Assembly: GCA_017504965.1 (NCBI GenBank)
Contig: JAFVQD010000016.1
Location: forward strand, 1 to 64,000
Direction of reading: 5' to 3'
Source: Bacteroidales bacterium
Lineage (GTDB): Bacteria > Bacteroidota > Bacteroidia > Bacteroidales > UBA932
DNA: 64,000 bases
Every line of letters begins with the position of its first letter. Within the stretch, counting starts at the first letter, position 1. Shown here piece by piece: positions 1 to 7,975 of this stretch. A program made the translations under genes and the position numbers. The notes beneath the pieces were generated by a model. It was not told the origin of the DNA and made no database searches. It saw only the letters and a program-made list of their open reading frames with translations.

Positions 1-1
1 G

Positions 2-346
2 GAGCAGAAGAGCATCACTCAAATGGGTGGAACGATGAGATTGGGAGCCTATTCATGTGAGTTGTCAACCGGATCAAAAGTTTTTGAGGCGTATGGGAAA
101 TCGCATATAGAAGAACGTCATCGCCATCGATATGAATTCAGCAGCCCTTATCGCCGACAATTCGAACAGGCAGGAATGTTGTGTACGGGTATTAATCCCG
201 ACAGCGGTTTGGTCGAAATTGTCGAAATACCCGCCTGCCGATGGTATGTCGGGGTTCAATTTCATCCGGAATACACAGGAACGGTTCTTAATCCCAATCC
301 ATTGTTTATGGCTTTTGTCAAGAGTATAATATCTAAACACCAATAA
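2..346 (+). CDS. pyrG: CTP synthase, C-terminal part (5' end outside window)
   Basis: This is the last ~114 residues of CTP synthase, which aminates UTP to CTP with glutamine-derived ammonia in pyrimidine synthesis. The visible part is the end of the class I glutamine amidotransferase domain. It shows the [10 protein letters not shown] stretch, the HRHRYEF segment and [10 protein letters not shown], whose His and Glu complete the Cys-His-Glu triad; the Cys lies outside the window. The frame is open from the first bases, so the gene is truncated only by the window edge. The next start codon lies 2 bases after the stop, which suggests an operon with a glutamine-amidotransferase gene that is now destroyed. 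Confidence 0.95.
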   Translation, partial: EQKSITQMGGTMRLGAYSCELSTGSKVFEAYGKSHIEERHRHRYEFSSPYRRQFEQAGMLCTGINPDSGLVEIVEIPACRWYVGVQFHPEYTGTVLNPNPLFMAFVKSIISKHQ

Positions 347-348
347 TT

Positions 349-790
349 ATGTGTGGAATTGTAGGATGCATCGAAAAGTACGAACCGGTAGATGAGTTTG
401 TCCATAAGAAGATGATGGAAATTTTTAGGCTATATTTGATTGTGGGCGGCATGCCTGCAGCCGTGATGTCCTACAAGAAAAACAACAACCTTCAGGATGT
501 AATGGCGAGCTAAAGAGAGATCATCAGACTTTACCGAAAGGACAGTCTTCCCGATAGAAGTAAAGTCTGGTAAGGAGTACTACAGACATCGTGCACTGAA
601 TAATATTCTTGACTGCACTGAATACACCATTCCAGAGGCCACTGTGTTGTGCAATGACAATGTAAAGATCGAAGGTAAAGTAAAATACCTGCCAATCTAT
701 ATGATGTTATTCATTTATAAGGAGCAAGTAAAAAATATTACCTTCAATCTTGATCTTAATGGACTAAACTCAGGAACTGGGTTGTTTTGA
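349..790 (+). pseudogene. Chimeric remnant: class II amidotransferase start joined to a DUF4143 ATPase fragment
   Basis: The first codons read MCGIVGCIEK, the N-terminus of class II glutamine amidotransferases such as GlmS, AsnB or PurF, with the nucleophile at Cys2. The frame then changes abruptly to EIFRLYLIVGGMPAAV, typical of the C-terminal DUF4143 region of Bacteroidota AAA+ ATPases. A TAA stop follows MAS where a Gln codon (CAA) would fit, and the same frame continues as REIIRLYRKD. Near base 547 the frame jumps by deletion to FPIEVKSGKEYYRHR, which runs to a stop at 790 and matches the DUF4143 C-terminus. A start fusion, a stop, a frame change and missing middle sequence are all visible, so this is not a working gene. 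Which amidotransferase supplied the start is uncertain. Confidence 0.75.
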
Positions 791-811
791 TCCCGGATGA
801 TGACTGGAGTG

Positions 812-997
812 TTATTTCGCAGGCTCCCATTTGCAGCGGACAGGTGATACGATGGCACCTTCCTCTTTGAGTACCTTCATAGCCTTGTCCACATCCTTGC
901 GGTCAAGACCGCACAATTCTGCTATTTTACCTGCATTCAGAGGCTCTCCGGCCTGTTTCATTGCTACCAATACTTTTTCTTTATTTTCCATATTCAA
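812..997 (-). CDS. Small winged-helix DNA-binding protein
   Basis: This encodes a 61-residue protein made almost entirely of a winged helix-turn-helix. It has an N-terminal helix ([16 protein letters not shown]), a helix-turn-helix [19 protein letters not shown] and a basic wing ending [12 protein letters not shown]. Such short MarR/ArsR-like proteins usually act as cytoplasmic transcription regulators. No ligand site or partner can be seen. It is transcribed alone, divergent from the DUF2007-HAD pair. The start could be Met1 or Met3. The fold call is fairly firm; the target is unknown. Confidence 0.7.
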   Translation of the reverse strand: MNMENKEKVLVAMKQAGEPLNAGKIAELCGLDRKDVDKAMKVLKEEGAIVSPVRCKWEPAK

Positions 998-1111
998 TCT
1001 ATTTTTACGTTTATGGGTACAATATACGAATAAAATTCCTTACTTTGTATCAATTCCAACAATTATGAACAATATTACTGGCTCGGAATGTGCTACAATA
1101 AATCAGATTCA

Positions 1112-1546
1112 ATGGAAATGAAGGAAGTGCTGCTATACAGATGCTCAGAGAGCAATGAGGCCAATGTGGTGGCCAATATATTGGAGGTCAATGGTATTGC
1201 ATTCCGTCTGCACGATGAGGCGGCGGACCAGCGGACAGGTGCTTATGGCCCTAACCCCGGCATTGCCATATATGTGGCCGGGCGGGACAGCGAAAGGGCA
1301 ATGGAACTGATAACCCCTGTGGTAAACCAGCCCCCCGGATGTGCCGACGGGGAGATCGCAGCGGGATACCCGTCAAAATATATCACCCCCCTGATATTCC
1401 TATCCATCCTCCTTTTTCTCGGTCCCTGCCTCTACATATTCAATACGAAGGGATGGGATCTGACCCATAATATTGCAGCTGCCCTTTTCCTGCTCAGCAT
1501 TGTCCTGATGATCGTGGTCAACCGATTGGGTAAGAGGGGAAAGTGA
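1112..1546 (+). CDS. DUF2007-domain membrane protein
   Basis: The N-terminal ~70 residues match the DUF2007 (putative signal-transducing protein) pattern: a beta-alpha-beta domain beginning VLLYRCSESNEANVVANILE and containing a GIAIYVAGRDSERAMELI helix. Two hydrophobic segments follow (about residues 94-112 and 117-136), so the C-terminus is membrane-embedded. The biochemical role of DUF2007 is not known. An in-frame ATG also lies at 1088, but homologues normally begin just before the first beta strand, so 1112 or 1118 is preferred. The HAD phosphatase gene begins 12 bases downstream and is probably cotranscribed. Confidence 0.7.
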   Translation: MEMKEVLLYRCSESNEANVVANILEVNGIAFRLHDEAADQRTGAYGPNPGIAIYVAGRDSERAMELITPVVNQPPGCADGEIAAGYPSKYITPLIFLSILLFLGPCLYIFNTKGWDLTHNIAAALFLLSIVLMIVVNRLGKRGK

Positions 1547-1558
1547 ATATGTTGCACT

Positions 1559-2197
1559 ATGACAGAGACTAAAATTATAATTCTCGATTTTGACGGGACA
1601 CTGGGAGACACCGCATCGGTAATAATAAAGACTATGCACGAGACCATACGCGAGATGGGGCTCCCTACCCGCACCGATGAGCAGTGTGCGGCTATGATCG
1701 GGCTCAGACTGGTGGAGATTCCCCCTGTCCTCTTTCCCGAGTGCGATATAGATGTAGATCTCTATGCGGACACTTACCGCAGGCTCTTCGACATACACAA
1801 TAAGGATGGTGCTGTAAATCTCTATCCCAATGTTATCGAGACCCTTAAGGCTCTCAAGGCTCGCGGCATTACACTCACCATAGCCAGCAGCCGAGGACAG
1901 GCTTCGCTATCGCAATTCGTAAAGAACCTCGGCCTCACAGATATCATCACATATATCCTCGGTGCCGGAGATGTGGAGAATGGGAAACCTCACCCCGAGG
2001 CAATATTCAAGACTCTGGACAAATACGGATTCACCCCAGATCAGGCAATAATGGTGGGTGACACCATCTTCGATATTCAGATGGGTATCAATGCAGGGAC
2101 CAGGACTTGCGGTGTTACCTATGGCAATGGCTCACGCGAAAGCCTCTCCCCTGCAGATTGGCTAATAGACGATTTCAGCGAACTACTTGAATTATGA
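1559..2197 (+). CDS. HAD-superfamily phosphatase (phosphoglycolate phosphatase-like)
   Basis: This 212-residue cytoplasmic HAD hydrolase has all four catalytic motifs: DFDGT with Asp10 and Asp12 (motif I), the Ser of TIASSRG (motif II), the Lys of GKPHPE (motif III) and GDTIFD (motif IV). The helical cap between motifs I and II places it in subfamily IA, near Gph phosphoglycolate phosphatases and pyrophosphatase-like PpaX. The natural substrate cannot be read from sequence. The stop codon overlaps the ATG of a downstream hydrolase remnant by four bases, and the DUF2007 gene lies 12 bases upstream, so this was the middle gene of an operon. Confidence 0.85.
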   Translation: MTETKIIILDFDGTLGDTASVIIKTMHETIREMGLPTRTDEQCAAMIGLRLVEIPPVLFPECDIDVDLYADTYRRLFDIHNKDGAVNLYPNVIETLKALKARGITLTIASSRGQASLSQFVKNLGLTDIITYILGAGDVENGKPHPEAIFKTLDKYGFTPDQAIMVGDTIFDIQMGINAGTRTCGVTYGNGSRESLSPADWLIDDFSELLEL

Positions 2198-2355
2198 AAC
2201 ACCTGTATCTCATCCTTGCACTCCTGACCATCCCGTTCATTTCTGCCGCAAAGGAGTATCCGGTCCACGGTCCTCAAGGCTCATTGGCTATGGATTTATC
2301 CCAGCTGGAACTTTCTGGAAGACCTGATCAGTCGTGTAAGGGTAATGACCATTGA
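2194..2355 (+). pseudogene. 5' remnant of a secreted alpha/beta-hydrolase gene
   Basis: The frame starts inside the HAD stop codon (ATGA) and encodes a clean signal peptide (MKHLYLILALLTIPFISA), then KEYPVHGPQGSLAMDL, which resembles the start of exported Bacteroidota alpha/beta hydrolases. After about residue 34 the sequence no longer looks like a hydrolase. From base 2296 onward it runs antisense through the last codons of the phosphate transporter and stops at 2355. The simplest reading is a deletion that fused the 5' end of a hydrolase gene to the 3' end of the transporter gene. The family assignment is from pattern memory and is moderate. Confidence 0.5.
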
Positions 2356-4536
2356 TTCAGACTCCTGGAGAATGTTCAGATACAAATATGCAGTGTTTAT
2401 ATTTACCTGTTTGGCCTGAATATCATTCATCAGATCCTTTCTCATATCGGAGAACTCGTGCTGCAGTGACGACAGCCTTGGCTCAAGGTCTCTAAGTCTT
2501 GCAAATTCATCAGCAGAGCTTACCTCTCTAAAGTCCGCGATGCAGGACTCTAAAGCATCTCTCTGTGGCCTGAAATCTTCGATGTATTTCTCAGGAAGAG
2601 GAGAAAAGTTATTGTCTACATGCTCATATGCAGGTTCACACATACGACGGATAGTGTAATAGAGCTGCTCCAGCTCATTGAATGATGCGAAAAACCAGGC
2701 ATTCTTGGTCATAGCTGTCTCCTGATCGATCCTTCTCATACAAATTGTCTCCTTTCTGCGAAGATTCTTCATCTTCTCCTTCTCATCCTTCAGCTCATAA
2801 AACGATTTGCGGAGTATCCTGATGTTTTCGGTCATAAGACCCTCTGTGATGTTCCCATAATGGAAGGCGATGTTAGAGAGCATCTCGCTCTCATTTGCTG
2901 CGACATATCCGCGAAGCAGATCCCAAGTCTGTTTCTTGTCCTCCGAATTGAGAATAGCACGAAATCTCTTGTCACCAGCCTCTTCGTCATTCTTCATCTT
3001 GTATTTCATATTGCTATGAATCATAGCTCCAAGTCCGATGAAGACGATGATGATTGCAGCTACTACCCCTCCGAAATGCATTATCATCGCTATAATGAAT
3101 GCAGCAGTAAAAGCAATTCCTGCAGTCATAAACCATCCCCCTATCACAGAGAGGACGCCGGTCACTCGATAGACAGCACTTTCCCTGCTCCAGGCCCTGT
3201 CGGCAAGAGAAGTACCCATTGCCACCATAAAGGTCACATAAGTGGTCGAAAGAGGCAGTTTCAGAGATGTACCGAGGGCGATCAGCAAAGATGAGACCAC
3301 AAGATTTACTGAAGCTCTTACAAGGTCGTAAGATGCACCCTCCTCCTTCTCTATCTCAGTGTTGTCAAATCTCTTGTCGATCCATTGTCTGACCGAATCA
3401 GGGGTGTGTTTTACAATGAAATTTGCTGCAGTAGAGGTCATTCTGACCAGACTCCTCGCTACCTTAGAGGATCCGAACATCTCCTCCCCTTCATCCTGCT
3501 TGGCAAGGTTTATCTCTGTCTTGGTGACATTGTGGGCTTTCTTCGATGTGGCAAGGGATACTACCATTATGATGCCTGCACCAAGAAGGAAGATGAAAGG
3601 TGTACGGGCTTCACCATTAAGAACACCCATCATATGTGTCGAAGGATCTCCTGCCCCCGCATTTTTCCAGTCCAGGAATGACTCATATCCTGCCAGAGGT
3701 ACACCTATGAAATTCACAAGGTCGTTACCTGCAAATGCTGTAGCCAGGGCAAATGTACCGATCAATACGACTACTTTGAATACATTGATCTTGCAGGCGT
3801 GAAGTATCTGCATAAGTGCAGTGAAAAATACCATACATCCTCCCAGAATGATCAAAGTGTTGTCCGCAATCCAGTGCTTTACGTCAGCATTCATAAATGA
3901 CATCGTCTTGATCCCCTTCAGTAGCATAAAATATACTATACAAGTGACGGCAAAACCTCCGAAAATGCCGATTTTCCACTTCAGTTTTCCCGAATACTTG
4001 AATGTAAATACCATTCGTGTAAGCCACTGGACTATAGTACCTACCGTAAATGCGATCGCTACTGAAACAAATATTCCGACTATGACCGACAATGCTTTGG
4101 ATGTGTTAAGATAGTCCGAGAACCCGAGAGCACCCTCACCGCCGTTCATCTTCAGAAGGGTGAATGCGAAAGAGGCACCCAAAAGTTCGAATACCATTGA
4201 TACTGTTGTCGATGTGGGCATTCCGAGAGAGTTGAAGGCATCAAGAAGGATGATATCCGTCACCATCACTGCAAGAAAGATATATATGAGTTCGCTGAAT
4301 GCGAAATGTTCGGGCTGGAATATGCCGTGACGGGCTATATCCATCATACCATTACTCATTGTGGCTCCACAAAATACTCCGATGGCAGCCACTATGATGG
4401 CTGTGCGGAACTTGGCCGCTTTTGCACCTATTGCAGAGTTAAGGAAATTGACTGCATCATTGCTTACTCCGACCCAAAGATCAGAAATTGCAAGAGCGAA
4501 GAGAAAGATTACAAAACACAAATAAATCCATTCCAT
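2296..4536 (-). CDS. PiT-family inorganic phosphate transporter with C-terminal PhoU/DUF47-like domain
   Basis: This 746-residue inner-membrane transporter is expected to import phosphate. The N-terminal half has the PiT repeat signature (VGVSNDAVNFLNSAIGAKAA) and about ten membrane segments. The second PiT repeat (LPLSTTYVTFMVAMGTSLAD) lies near residue 430. The last ~230 residues are soluble and helical, like PhoU/DUF47 accessory proteins, so transporter and regulator are fused. A longer reading frame starts at 4575, but a -7 promoter element (4558-4565) lies inside that extension, so Met at 4536 (MEWIYL) is taken as the start. The 3' end abuts a hydrolase remnant with no room for a terminator. 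It is divergent from a two-component system. Confidence 0.9.
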   Translation of the reverse strand: MEWIYLCFVIFLFALAISDLWVGVSNDAVNFLNSAIGAKAAKFRTAIIVAAIGVFCGATMSNGMMDIARHGIFQPEHFAFSELIYIFLAVMVTDIILLDAFNSLGMPTSTTVSMVFELLGASFAFTLLKMNGGEGALGFSDYLNTSKALSVIVGIFVSVAIAFTVGTIVQWLTRMVFTFKYSGKLKWKIGIFGGFAVTCIVYFMLLKGIKTMSFMNADVKHWIADNTLIILGGCMVFFTALMQILHACKINVFKVVVLIGTFALATAFAGNDLVNFIGVPLAGYESFLDWKNAGAGDPSTHMMGVLNGEARTPFIFLLGAGIIMVVSLATSKKAHNVTKTEINLAKQDEGEEMFGSSKVARSLVRMTSTAANFIVKHTPDSVRQWIDKRFDNTEIEKEEGASYDLVRASVNLVVSSLLIALGTSLKLPLSTTYVTFMVAMGTSLADRAWSRESAVYRVTGVLSVIGGWFMTAGIAFTAAFIIAMIMHFGGVVAAIIIVFIGLGAMIHSNMKYKMKNDEEAGDKRFRAILNSEDKKQTWDLLRGYVAANESEMLSNIAFHYGNITEGLMTENIRILRKSFYELKDEKEKMKNLRRKETICMRRIDQETAMTKNAWFFASFNELEQLYYTIRRMCEPAYEHVDNNFSPLPEKYIEDFRPQRDALESCIADFREVSSADEFARLRDLEPRLSSLQHEFSDMRKDLMNDIQAKQVNINTAYLYLNILQESESMVITLTRLIRSSRKFQLG

Positions 4537-4557
4537 AATGTTAAGTTTTACCGGTTG

Positions 4558-4565
4558 CAAAATTA
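4558..4565 (-). promoter_or_regulatory. -7 element TAATTTTG for the phosphate transporter
   Basis: A match to the Bacteroidota -7 consensus TAnnTTTG lies 21 bases before the preferred ATG at 4536. Its position decides between the two possible starts. No clear -33 TTTG is visible. Confidence 0.5.
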
Positions 4566-4620
4566 TCTGAGCCATGTTTCATAGGCTCTGCATCTGTGTT
4601 AAAATGGTGATAACAACCTG

Positions 4621-4654
4621 TTACAAATCCATTAAAATTTTGTAATCTTGTAAT
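4621..4654. promoter_or_regulatory. Candidate operator: TTACAA ... TTGTAATC TTGTAATG
   Basis: The space between the divergent transporter and response-regulator genes contains TTACAA at 4621, and a tandem TTGTAAT/TTGTAAT with an 8-base period at 4640-4654 that is its inverted partner. It sits just upstream of the regulator's -7 element. OmpR-type regulators bind tandem half-sites, so autoregulation is plausible, but this is inference. Confidence 0.35.
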
Positions 4655-4672
4655 GAGATATCCTATAATAAC

Positions 4673-4680
4673 TATTTTTG
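4673..4680 (+). promoter_or_regulatory. -7 element TATTTTTG for the two-component operon
   Basis: Matches TAnnTTTG and ends 19 bases before the response-regulator ATG. A possible -33 TTG at 4648-4650 lies 22 bases upstream and overlaps the candidate operator. Confidence 0.5.
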
Positions 4681-4699
4681 CATCAAATCTTCAGACAAT

Positions 4700-5386
4700 A
4701 TGATTACAGAACGTATACTTATAGTAGATGACGAAGAGACTCTATGTGAAGTGCTCAAACTCAATCTCGAAAATGAAGGGTATGATGTGGTCACTGCATT
4801 AAGTGCGGAAGATGCACTGAAGATGGATATCAGGCAGTATTCACTTATCCTCCTCGATATAATGATGGGAGAGATCAGCGGTATACGTTTTGCCAGAATG
4901 TTGAAATCAGACGTGTCGACTGCACATATACCTATTATCTTCTGTACTGCGAGAGATTCGGAGGACGATATGGTCAAGGGGCTGAACTTGGGTGCAGATG
5001 ACTATATCACCAAGCCATATACAGTCAGGAACGTGATCGCGAGGGTGAAAAGTGTCCTCAGAAGGACTTCAGGACCCAAGACTGCAGAAAGTTCAAACAG
5101 GCTTGCTGTCGATAATCTTATTCTCGATCTTGACCTCAAGTTATGCAGTGTAGACGGCATCGAAGTGAAGCTGACCAAGAAAGAGTTCGAATTATTGGCA
5201 TTCCTGATCTCAAATAAAGGGAAGATATCCTCCAGAGAACAGATCCTTTCGAATGTCTGGAGTGATGAGGTCATCGTGCTTGACCGCACTATCGATGTAA
5301 ATATCACCCGTATCAGGCAGAAGATAGGGAGATATGGGACATACATAATCACAAGACCGGGATTCGGATATGGATTCAAGAATTAA
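4700..5386 (+). CDS. OmpR/PhoB-type response regulator
   Basis: This 228-residue DNA-binding response regulator has a receiver domain at about residues 4-118, with the acidic pair Asp10-Asp11, phospho-acceptor Asp53 (LILLDIMMG), the T/K switch residues (FCTARD, ITKPY) and a GADDY turn. A winged-helix effector domain (about 130-226) carries the DRTIDVNITRIRQKIG recognition helix. The 3' end overlaps the histidine kinase by 17 bases, so the two are translationally coupled. The divergent phosphate transporter makes a PhoB-like role attractive, but RprY-type and other regulators have the same architecture. Function by context is inference. Confidence 0.9.
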   Translation: MITERILIVDDEETLCEVLKLNLENEGYDVVTALSAEDALKMDIRQYSLILLDIMMGEISGIRFARMLKSDVSTAHIPIIFCTARDSEDDMVKGLNLGADDYITKPYTVRNVIARVKSVLRRTSGPKTAESSNRLAVDNLILDLDLKLCSVDGIEVKLTKKEFELLAFLISNKGKISSREQILSNVWSDEVIVLDRTIDVNITRIRQKIGRYGTYIITRPGFGYGFKN

Positions 5387-6683
5387 TCTCTCATACCACA
5401 AGAGGCTCTTCACTCTTCTGCTCTCATTCATATGGATTATAGTCATATGCTTTATGACATTCCAGTATGTCCGGGAGAAGGATGTGAAGTCTGACAATAT
5501 CAATATACAGCTCCAGTTATGTAACAATAACATCATCCGAGCCATTGAAGACGGAAACTCATACGAAACGGGGATATCCCTCTGTTACTTCCCCTTTGAT
5601 GACATAAGGGTGACAATAATCAGGAGTGACGGAGAGGTTGTCTATGACAGTAAGTATGACGCCGGCTCTCTGGACAATCACCACTCCCGTCCGGAGGTCT
5701 GTTCGGCATTAGCTACCGGAAGTGGATATCATATAAGCAGGCAGTCTTCAAGCGACGGGAAGAGATATTTCTACTCCGCTACCAAGGGTGAGGAGATCAT
5801 CGTAAGGTGTGCCGTCCCTTATTCCGCATCACTGAGGGATGTACTTAAAACGGACTGGACCTTCCTCTGGGTTCTGATAGGCATAAGTATCATTGTAAGC
5901 CTTGCAGGGTACTTCTCTTCACTGAGACTGGGAAAGACCATAGAGCGTCTGAACCAATATCGTGAACAGGAGAATGCCCTCAAGGAAGAGAAGGAGAAAA
6001 GCAGGATCAAGAGGGAGCTTACAAATAATATAAATCATGAGTTGAAGACCCCTGTGGCATCGATTCAGGTCTGTCTGGAGACCCTCCTCTCGGGGATATC
6101 TCTTACTGAAGAGAAAAGGACCGAGTTGTTGGAGCGGAGCTATGCTCATAATGTCCGTCTTCGTCACCTGCTTGATGATGTCTCCCTTATAACGAGACTG
6201 GAGGATGGCAGCACCATTATCGAGCGTGAGCCTGTCGTCATCAACGAGCTTCTGGATGAGATAAAAGAAGAGTTTACATCCATTTCAGATGAAGAGAAGA
6301 TGCATCTGATAGTCGATTTCGATGAGAGAGTCGTGATCAACGGAAACCAATCTCTTTTAGGGTCCATCTTCAGAAATCTTACAGAGAATGCCATCTCCTA
6401 TTCAGAAGGGGAGACAATTCGTATTGCACTATTGGAAAACAATCAAAAGTATTGCCGTATCGTATTTGAAGATGATGGTATCGGTGTAGATGAGACTAAT
6501 CTTCCACGGCTCTTTGAAAGGTTCTATAGGGTAGATAAGGGGCGCTCCCGCAGTAAGGGGGGGACAGGCTTGGGACTGGCCATAGTCAAGCATGCTGTCT
6601 TGTTTCACGGGGGGACCATAACTGCCTCTAATCGTCCTGACGGAGGCCTGAGATTTGAGTTTACCCTCAGGAAGTCTGATTAG
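5370..6683 (+). CDS. Sensor histidine kinase
   Basis: This 437-residue membrane kinase is paired with the preceding regulator. Transmembrane helix 1 spans about residues 10-30. A ~120-residue extracytoplasmic sensor region follows, and helix 2 spans about 165-185. The dimerisation domain has the phospho-acceptor His in NINHELKTPVASI. The ATPase domain has the N box (FRNLTENAISYS), G1 (DDGIGV), F box (LFERFYRVD) and G2 (GGTGLGLAIV). The layout matches PhoR-type kinases without an obvious PAS domain. The periplasmic domain is not one whose ligand I recognise. Its last 17 bases overlap the convergent membrane-protein gene. Confidence 0.9.
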   Translation: MDSRINLSYHKRLFTLLLSFIWIIVICFMTFQYVREKDVKSDNINIQLQLCNNNIIRAIEDGNSYETGISLCYFPFDDIRVTIIRSDGEVVYDSKYDAGSLDNHHSRPEVCSALATGSGYHISRQSSSDGKRYFYSATKGEEIIVRCAVPYSASLRDVLKTDWTFLWVLIGISIIVSLAGYFSSLRLGKTIERLNQYREQENALKEEKEKSRIKRELTNNINHELKTPVASIQVCLETLLSGISLTEEKRTELLERSYAHNVRLRHLLDDVSLITRLEDGSTIIEREPVVINELLDEIKEEFTSISDEEKMHLIVDFDERVVINGNQSLLGSIFRNLTENAISYSEGETIRIALLENNQKYCRIVFEDDGIGVDETNLPRLFERFYRVDKGRSRSKGGTGLGLAIVKHAVLFHGGTITASNRPDGGLRFEFTLRKSD

Positions 6684-7071
6684 CCAAAAATCTTAAAGAG
6701 GACAATAGCAGCATAGGTCCGAGTCCGGAGTAAAAAGATGCGGTAAAGGCTGAAGGAATGTCGGGAATATGCTTGAGGGCGATTCCGAGTCCCATCATAA
6801 ATACGATAAGGAACCATCCACGAGCCGGAAATGTTTGCCATATCTTCACCCGATCAGGGAGCGAGGCTATCCTCTGGCAGTATCTGTTCACTATCCTGCG
6901 GAACATCAGGAAGAAACCGGACAAGACACCTGCGGTAATCAGCAGCAGCCACCAGATATCTTCTGATGGCTGGATCCTATAAGCATTGATCCCTTTGAGG
7001 GAGATGATTACCCCAGGTACTCCCCATATCACCCCGGCAACTATATACAAATCCCTTTTCTTCATCTGCAA
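6667..7071 (-). CDS. Small membrane protein of unknown function
   Basis: This 134-residue protein has four predicted membrane segments (about residues 8-25, 40-57, 85-102 and 108-128) and a short basic loop (FRRIVNRYCQRIASLPDRVKIWQ) after the second. No family is recognised. Met3 (MKKRDLYIV) is an alternative start. It is transcribed alone, convergent with the histidine-kinase gene, and the two coding ends share 17 bases. Confidence 0.65.
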   Translation of the reverse strand: MQMKKRDLYIVAGVIWGVPGVIISLKGINAYRIQPSEDIWWLLLITAGVLSGFFLMFRRIVNRYCQRIASLPDRVKIWQTFPARGWFLIVFMMGLGIALKHIPDIPSAFTASFYSGLGPMLLLSSLRFLANQTS

Positions 7072-7203
7072 TCAATATTTTCAATATACCCCCTTGGAGT
7101 TGTGTACTTTGAAGTCATATATACAATCGAATTGTATACCATAAAAGTATGCAATATCTTCCATATAGACAAATTTATCCTAAATAGTCAGAGAAATGTT
7201 CGT

Positions 7204-7235
7204 TTTGTCTGTCTGCCCAAAATATCTTACTTTTA
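7204..7235 (+). promoter_or_regulatory. Promoter of ubiE-menA: TTTG, 20-base spacer, TACTTTTA
   Basis: A -33 TTTG at 7204-7207 is followed 20 bases later by TACTTTTA (7228-7235), one mismatch from TAnnTTTG. A transcript from here would begin near 7241, which excludes the upstream ATG at 7196 and supports the start at 7271. Confidence 0.5.
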
Positions 7236-7270
7236 CATCTGATATTATATCAGACGAAAAGAAAACAGAT

Positions 7271-7975
7271 ATGCCAAAAAAAGAAGGGGTCAGGAAGCTG
7301 TTTGACAATATTGCTTCCGACTATGACAGACTAAATCATATTCTCTCACTCAATATCGATAAGGGGTGGAGAAGAAAAGCTGTACGACAAATTGCAGACG
7401 AAAATCGGGCGATGAAGGTCCTCGATGTTGCTTGCGGAACAGCAGACTTTACGATAGAGATAGCTCAGAAGGTCGCACCCGGAAGTGATGTAATCGGTAT
7501 CGACATCTCTGAGGGAATGATGGCTGTCGGAAAAGATAAAATCATAAAGGCAGGTGTATCTGCAGAGTTATATGTGGCTGACTGTGAAGCACTCCCATAT
7601 GAAGATAGTACATTCGACCGTATATCGGCAGGTTTCGGAGTGCGTAATTTCGAACATCTTGACATAGGTCTGAAAGAGATGTTCAGGGTACTCAAACCAG
7701 GTGGAAAGCTTGTGATTCTCGAACTCTCTGTCCCTTCCAATCCGGTAATACGCTGGTGCTACAAATTATATTTTCTGAAAATTCTCCCCGCTGTAGGCGG
7801 TTTCGTTTCGGGAGAGCGTGGAGCATATGAATATCTCCCGGCATCTGTACTCCGTTTCCCCCCTCCCGAGCAGTTCATCCGGATGATGAAGTCAGCAGGA
7901 TTTGATACAGTGGAGCACACTCCTCTAACCCTCGGAATATGCAGGATGTATGTCGGTAAAAAGTATGCCCTATGA
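7271..7975 (+). CDS. ubiE: Demethylmenaquinone methyltransferase
   Basis: This 234-residue SAM-dependent methyltransferase performs the last step of menaquinone synthesis, the C-methylation of demethylmenaquinone. It begins with the family motif KLFDNIASDYDRLNHILSLN and has the SAM-binding loop VLDVACGTADFTIEIA and the second family motif FDRISAGFGVRNFEHLDIGL. The C-terminal half carries FLKILPAVGGFVSGERGAYEYLP. An upstream in-frame ATG at 7196 would add 25 residues unlike the family and lies upstream of the promoter, so 7271 is chosen. It overlaps menA by four bases, so the pair is coupled. Confidence 0.92.
   Translation: MPKKEGVRKLFDNIASDYDRLNHILSLNIDKGWRRKAVRQIADENRAMKVLDVACGTADFTIEIAQKVAPGSDVIGIDISEGMMAVGKDKIIKAGVSAELYVADCEALPYEDSTFDRISAGFGVRNFEHLDIGLKEMFRVLKPGGKLVILELSVPSNPVIRWCYKLYFLKILPAVGGFVSGERGAYEYLPASVLRFPPPEQFIRMMKSAGFDTVEHTPLTLGICRMYVGKKYAL

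Noticed and set aside
4537-4575. A 13-residue N-terminal extension of the large phosphate transporter
   Set aside because: The -7 element at 4558-4565 lies inside it, so the transcript would start downstream of that codon.
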